Of a stretch of 7,953 bases of DNA, positions 6,244 through 7,953 are shown in pieces. Every line of letters starts with the position of its first letter. Within the stretch, counting starts at the first letter, position 1. The notes beneath the pieces were generated by a model. It had not been told where the DNA came from. It did not search any database and saw only the letters and a list, made by a program, of their open reading frames with translations. The DNA comes from an uncultured Propionibacterium sp. (GTDB lineage Bacteria > Actinomycetota > Actinomycetes > Propionibacteriales > Propionibacteriaceae): assembly GCA_938036835.1 (NCBI GenBank), contig CALHWB010000015.1, positions 1 through 7,953 on the forward strand. Direction: 5' to 3'. The position numbers and the translations under genes were made by a program.

Positions 6244-7953
6244 TTGCCCCCACCGCTGGACCGGCGACTGCTGCGCCGGGCGACGGCGACCAGGGCGTTC
6301 CTGATCGCCGTCGCCGCCATCGGCATGGCGAACCAGGCCTGTCTCGTCGTGCAGGCCTGGCTGATCGCGCGCGCCGTCTGTGGGGTTTTCTATGCCGCTC
6401 GGGGCACCGCCGAGCCCCGGCCCGGCCTGCCGGTCCAGGCCGTTGCGCTGCTCGGCGTGTTCGTGCTGCGGGGGGTGTTGTCCTGGGCCGACTCGTGGCT
6501 GGCCCACCGGGCGTCCGCCGCGGTGAAATCGCAGTTGCGTACCGATCTGATGGCCGCCCGGTTGGCCCACCCGCTGACCCACCAAACCTCATCGGCCGAA
6601 CTGATCCTGCTGGTCACCCAGGGATTGGATGCCCTGGACGCCTATTTCGCCAGGTACCTGCCGCAGTTGGTGATGGCCGCGATCATCCCCCTGCTGGTCA
6701 CCGGGGCGATCTGCGCCCGGGACTGGCAAGCCGCCGCCATCATCGCGCTCACCCTGCCGCTGATCCCGCTGTTCATGGTGTTGATCGGTCTCAATACCCG
6801 GGACGAGATGGCCCGCCGGCTAAGATTCCAGACCCGGCTGGCCAATCACTTCGCCGATCTGATCACCGGGTTAGCGACCCTACAGGTGTTTGGCCGGGCC
6901 CGCGCCCAGTCTCGTGGGCTGGCCGAAACCGAGGACCGGGCCCGGACCGAAACCATGCAGACGCTGCGGGTGGCCTTCCTCAGCGGCGGGGTGCTCGAAT
7001 TGCTGGCCGCCCTCTCGGTGGCGCTGGTCGCGGTGAGCATCGGCTTCCGGTTGGTCGCCCACGGCATGGACCTGGAGACCGCGCTGTTCGTTCTCGTCCT
7101 GGCGCCGGAGGCCTACCTGCCGGTCCGCATGGTGGGGGTGCACTTTCACGACTCGGCAGATGGCACCGCGGCGGCCAGCCGGGCCTTCGAGCTGATCGAG
7201 GCCGCCGGGCCGCAGACGCCGGGCACGCAGGCCGCGCCCGATCTACGGCGCGCGGAGATTCGTTTCGAGCGGGTCGGCGTTCGCTATCCGGGCGCTAGCC
7301 GGGATTCGCTGACCGAGCTGAGCTTCCGGCTCCGGCCGGGTGAGCTGCTGGCCCTGGTCGGCCGGTCCGGAGGCGGCAAATCGACCGCACTCGCCGTGCT
7401 GCTGGGTTTCGTCGCCCCCACCCGGGGCCGGGTGCTGGTGGACGGCGTTAACCTGCAGGCCATCGATGCGGCCAGCTGGCGCCGGCAACTCGCGCTGGTC
7501 GCCCAGACCCCCGGAATGATCGACGGCAGCGTGGCCGACAACATCGCGCTGGGCGCTCTTGGCGCCGGCCGAGGACAATTGCGCGCCGTGCTGGACGCCG
7601 CAGGCGGCGCAGCGCTGGAACTCGACCGGCCCGTCGGTGAGGGCGGCGTGGGGCTTTCCGCCGGGGAACGCCGCCGGGTGGCCCTGGCCCGGGCGCTGCT
7701 GCGGATCGAATCCGGTGAGGCCAATCTGCTGGTGCTGGACGAGCCCACTGCGGGCCTGGACCAGGCCACCGAGGCCCGGGCGGTGGCGGGCGTCCGGGCT
7801 GCCGGGGTGGGCGCGGTGGTGGTCAGCCACCGTCCGGCGCTGCTGGCACTGGCCGACGAGCAGGTCACGGTCGAAGCCGGCGAAGAGACCGGCCGGCCGG
7901 TGGACGCCGGCGACCGCCCAGGAGGGGTCGGTCTTCATGCGCGTCAGCACATG
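6244..7953 (+). CDS. cydD: Heterodimeric ABC transporter subunit CydD (3' end outside window)
   Basis: One half of CydDC, the inner-membrane ABC transporter required to mature cytochrome bd; it was first described as a cysteine/glutathione exporter and more recently linked to heme transport. The frame runs open from TTG 6244 to the last base, 570 codons. Start choice: PPPLDRRLLRRA right after the TTG matches the family's N-terminal LDxRLLR motif, the TTG is 2 nt past the cydB stop, and the next in-frame ATG would cut into the first membrane helix. A transmembrane domain (about residues 15-300) is followed by a nucleotide-binding domain with Walker A GRSGGGKST (373-381), Q-loop Gln421 (VAQTPG), signature LSAGE (471-475, a CydD-type variant of LSGGQ), Walker B LLVLDE (495-500, Asp499, Glu500) and H-loop His529 (VSHRP). 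The domain is complete, so the stop should lie shortly beyond 7953. Confidence 0.94.
   Translation, partial: MPPPLDRRLLRRATATRAFLIAVAAIGMANQACLVVQAWLIARAVCGVFYAARGTAEPRPGLPVQAVALLGVFVLRGVLSWADSWLAHRASAAVKSQLRTDLMAARLAHPLTHQTSSAELILLVTQGLDALDAYFARYLPQLVMAAIIPLLVTGAICARDWQAAAIIALTLPLIPLFMVLIGLNTRDEMARRLRFQTRLANHFADLITGLATLQVFGRARAQSRGLAETEDRARTETMQTLRVAFLSGGVLELLAALSVALVAVSIGFRLVAHGMDLETALFVLVLAPEAYLPVRMVGVHFHDSADGTAAASRAFELIEAAGPQTPGTQAAPDLRRAEIRFERVGVRYPGASRDSLTELSFRLRPGELLALVGRSGGGKSTALAVLLGFVAPTRGRVLVDGVNLQAIDAASWRRQLALVAQTPGMIDGSVADNIALGALGAGRGQLRAVLDAAGGAALELDRPVGEGGVGLSAGERRRVALARALLRIESGEANLLVLDEPTAGLDQATEARAVAGVRAAGVGAVVVSHRPALLALADEQVTVEAGEETGRPVDAGDRPGGVGLHARQHM
7920..7927 (+). promoter_or_regulatory. 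Shine-Dalgarno site of cydC
   Basis: AGGAGGGG is the strongest ribosome-binding sequence in the window. It lies 9 nt before the ATG at 7937, within the 3' end of cydD. Its strength argues that CydC is made as a separate protein rather than as a CydDC fusion. Confidence 0.6.
7937..7953 (+). CDS. cydC: Probable start of cydC (only first codons in window)
   Basis: ATG at 7937, in frame +2 relative to cydD (+1), begins MRVST and runs off the window. Nothing in five codons identifies the protein. The call rests on the strong AGGAGGGG site, the position after a complete CydD nucleotide-binding domain, and the usual cydABDC gene order in actinobacteria. Because cydD is still open in its own frame, the two genes would overlap by at least 17 nt. 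Confidence 0.5.

Noticed and set aside
6204..7298. 364-codon plus-strand frame overlapping cydB and cydD
   Set aside because: A shifted-frame shadow (Arg/Gly/Pro-rich). The cydD frame from TTG 6244 carries the Walker and signature motifs and membrane helices.
7243..7950. Minus-strand frames over the cydD ATPase domain
   Set aside because: They lie antisense to a region with clear ABC motifs; the products are low-complexity and Gln/Gly- or Ser/Ala-rich without recognisable domains.
1..7953. Mobile element, CRISPR array, phage or novel defence system
   Set aside because: No terminal inverted repeats, transposase or integrase motifs, regularly spaced repeats or unassigned large genes remain once the known genes are placed.

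Overview
The window is GC-rich (roughly two thirds G+C by eye) and coding almost throughout. Proline/alanine-rich proteins, GTG and TTG starts, tightly packed operons and a short-Q-loop-length cytochrome bd gene set all suggest an actinobacterium. A Propionibacteriales-type host is possible, but that is a guess.

Layout. (1) Positions 1-1452 (+) hold the 3' part of a membrane-anchored trypsin-like serine protease with one PDZ domain (HtrA/DegP-like, S1C). Its reading frame is open from the first base, so the gene starts upstream of the window. (2) Positions 3432-1506 (-) hold a compact three-gene operon, bioY-bioM-bioN: the biotin-binding S component, the ABC ATPase and the EcfT transmembrane coupling protein. 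Together these make a complete dedicated ECF-type biotin importer. The genes are joined by a 1-nt overlap and a 2-nt gap. (3) Positions 3433-3612 form a 180-bp divergent control region. It carries a plausible bioY promoter overlapped by a sequence resembling the actinobacterial BioQ operator (biotin repressor), and a weaker cydA promoter candidate facing the other way. (4) From 3613 to the window end (+) lies cydA-cydB-cydD and the first codons of cydC. This is the cytochrome bd quinol oxidase and the heterodimeric ABC transporter needed for its maturation, in the usual actinobacterial cydABDC order. The cydD gene starts at a TTG 2 nt after cydB, and cydC appears to start inside the 3' end of cydD behind a strong Shine-Dalgarno sequence.

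Functionally this is housekeeping DNA: envelope protein quality control, vitamin uptake and high-affinity respiration. I see no RNA genes, mobile elements, CRISPR arrays, phage genes or uncharacterised gene cluster, and I do not think the window holds an undescribed system. The points most worth a second look are the putative BioQ operator with an extra half-site, a Thr at the usual Q-loop Gln of BioM, the very short predicted cydA leader, and the cydD/cydC overlap.
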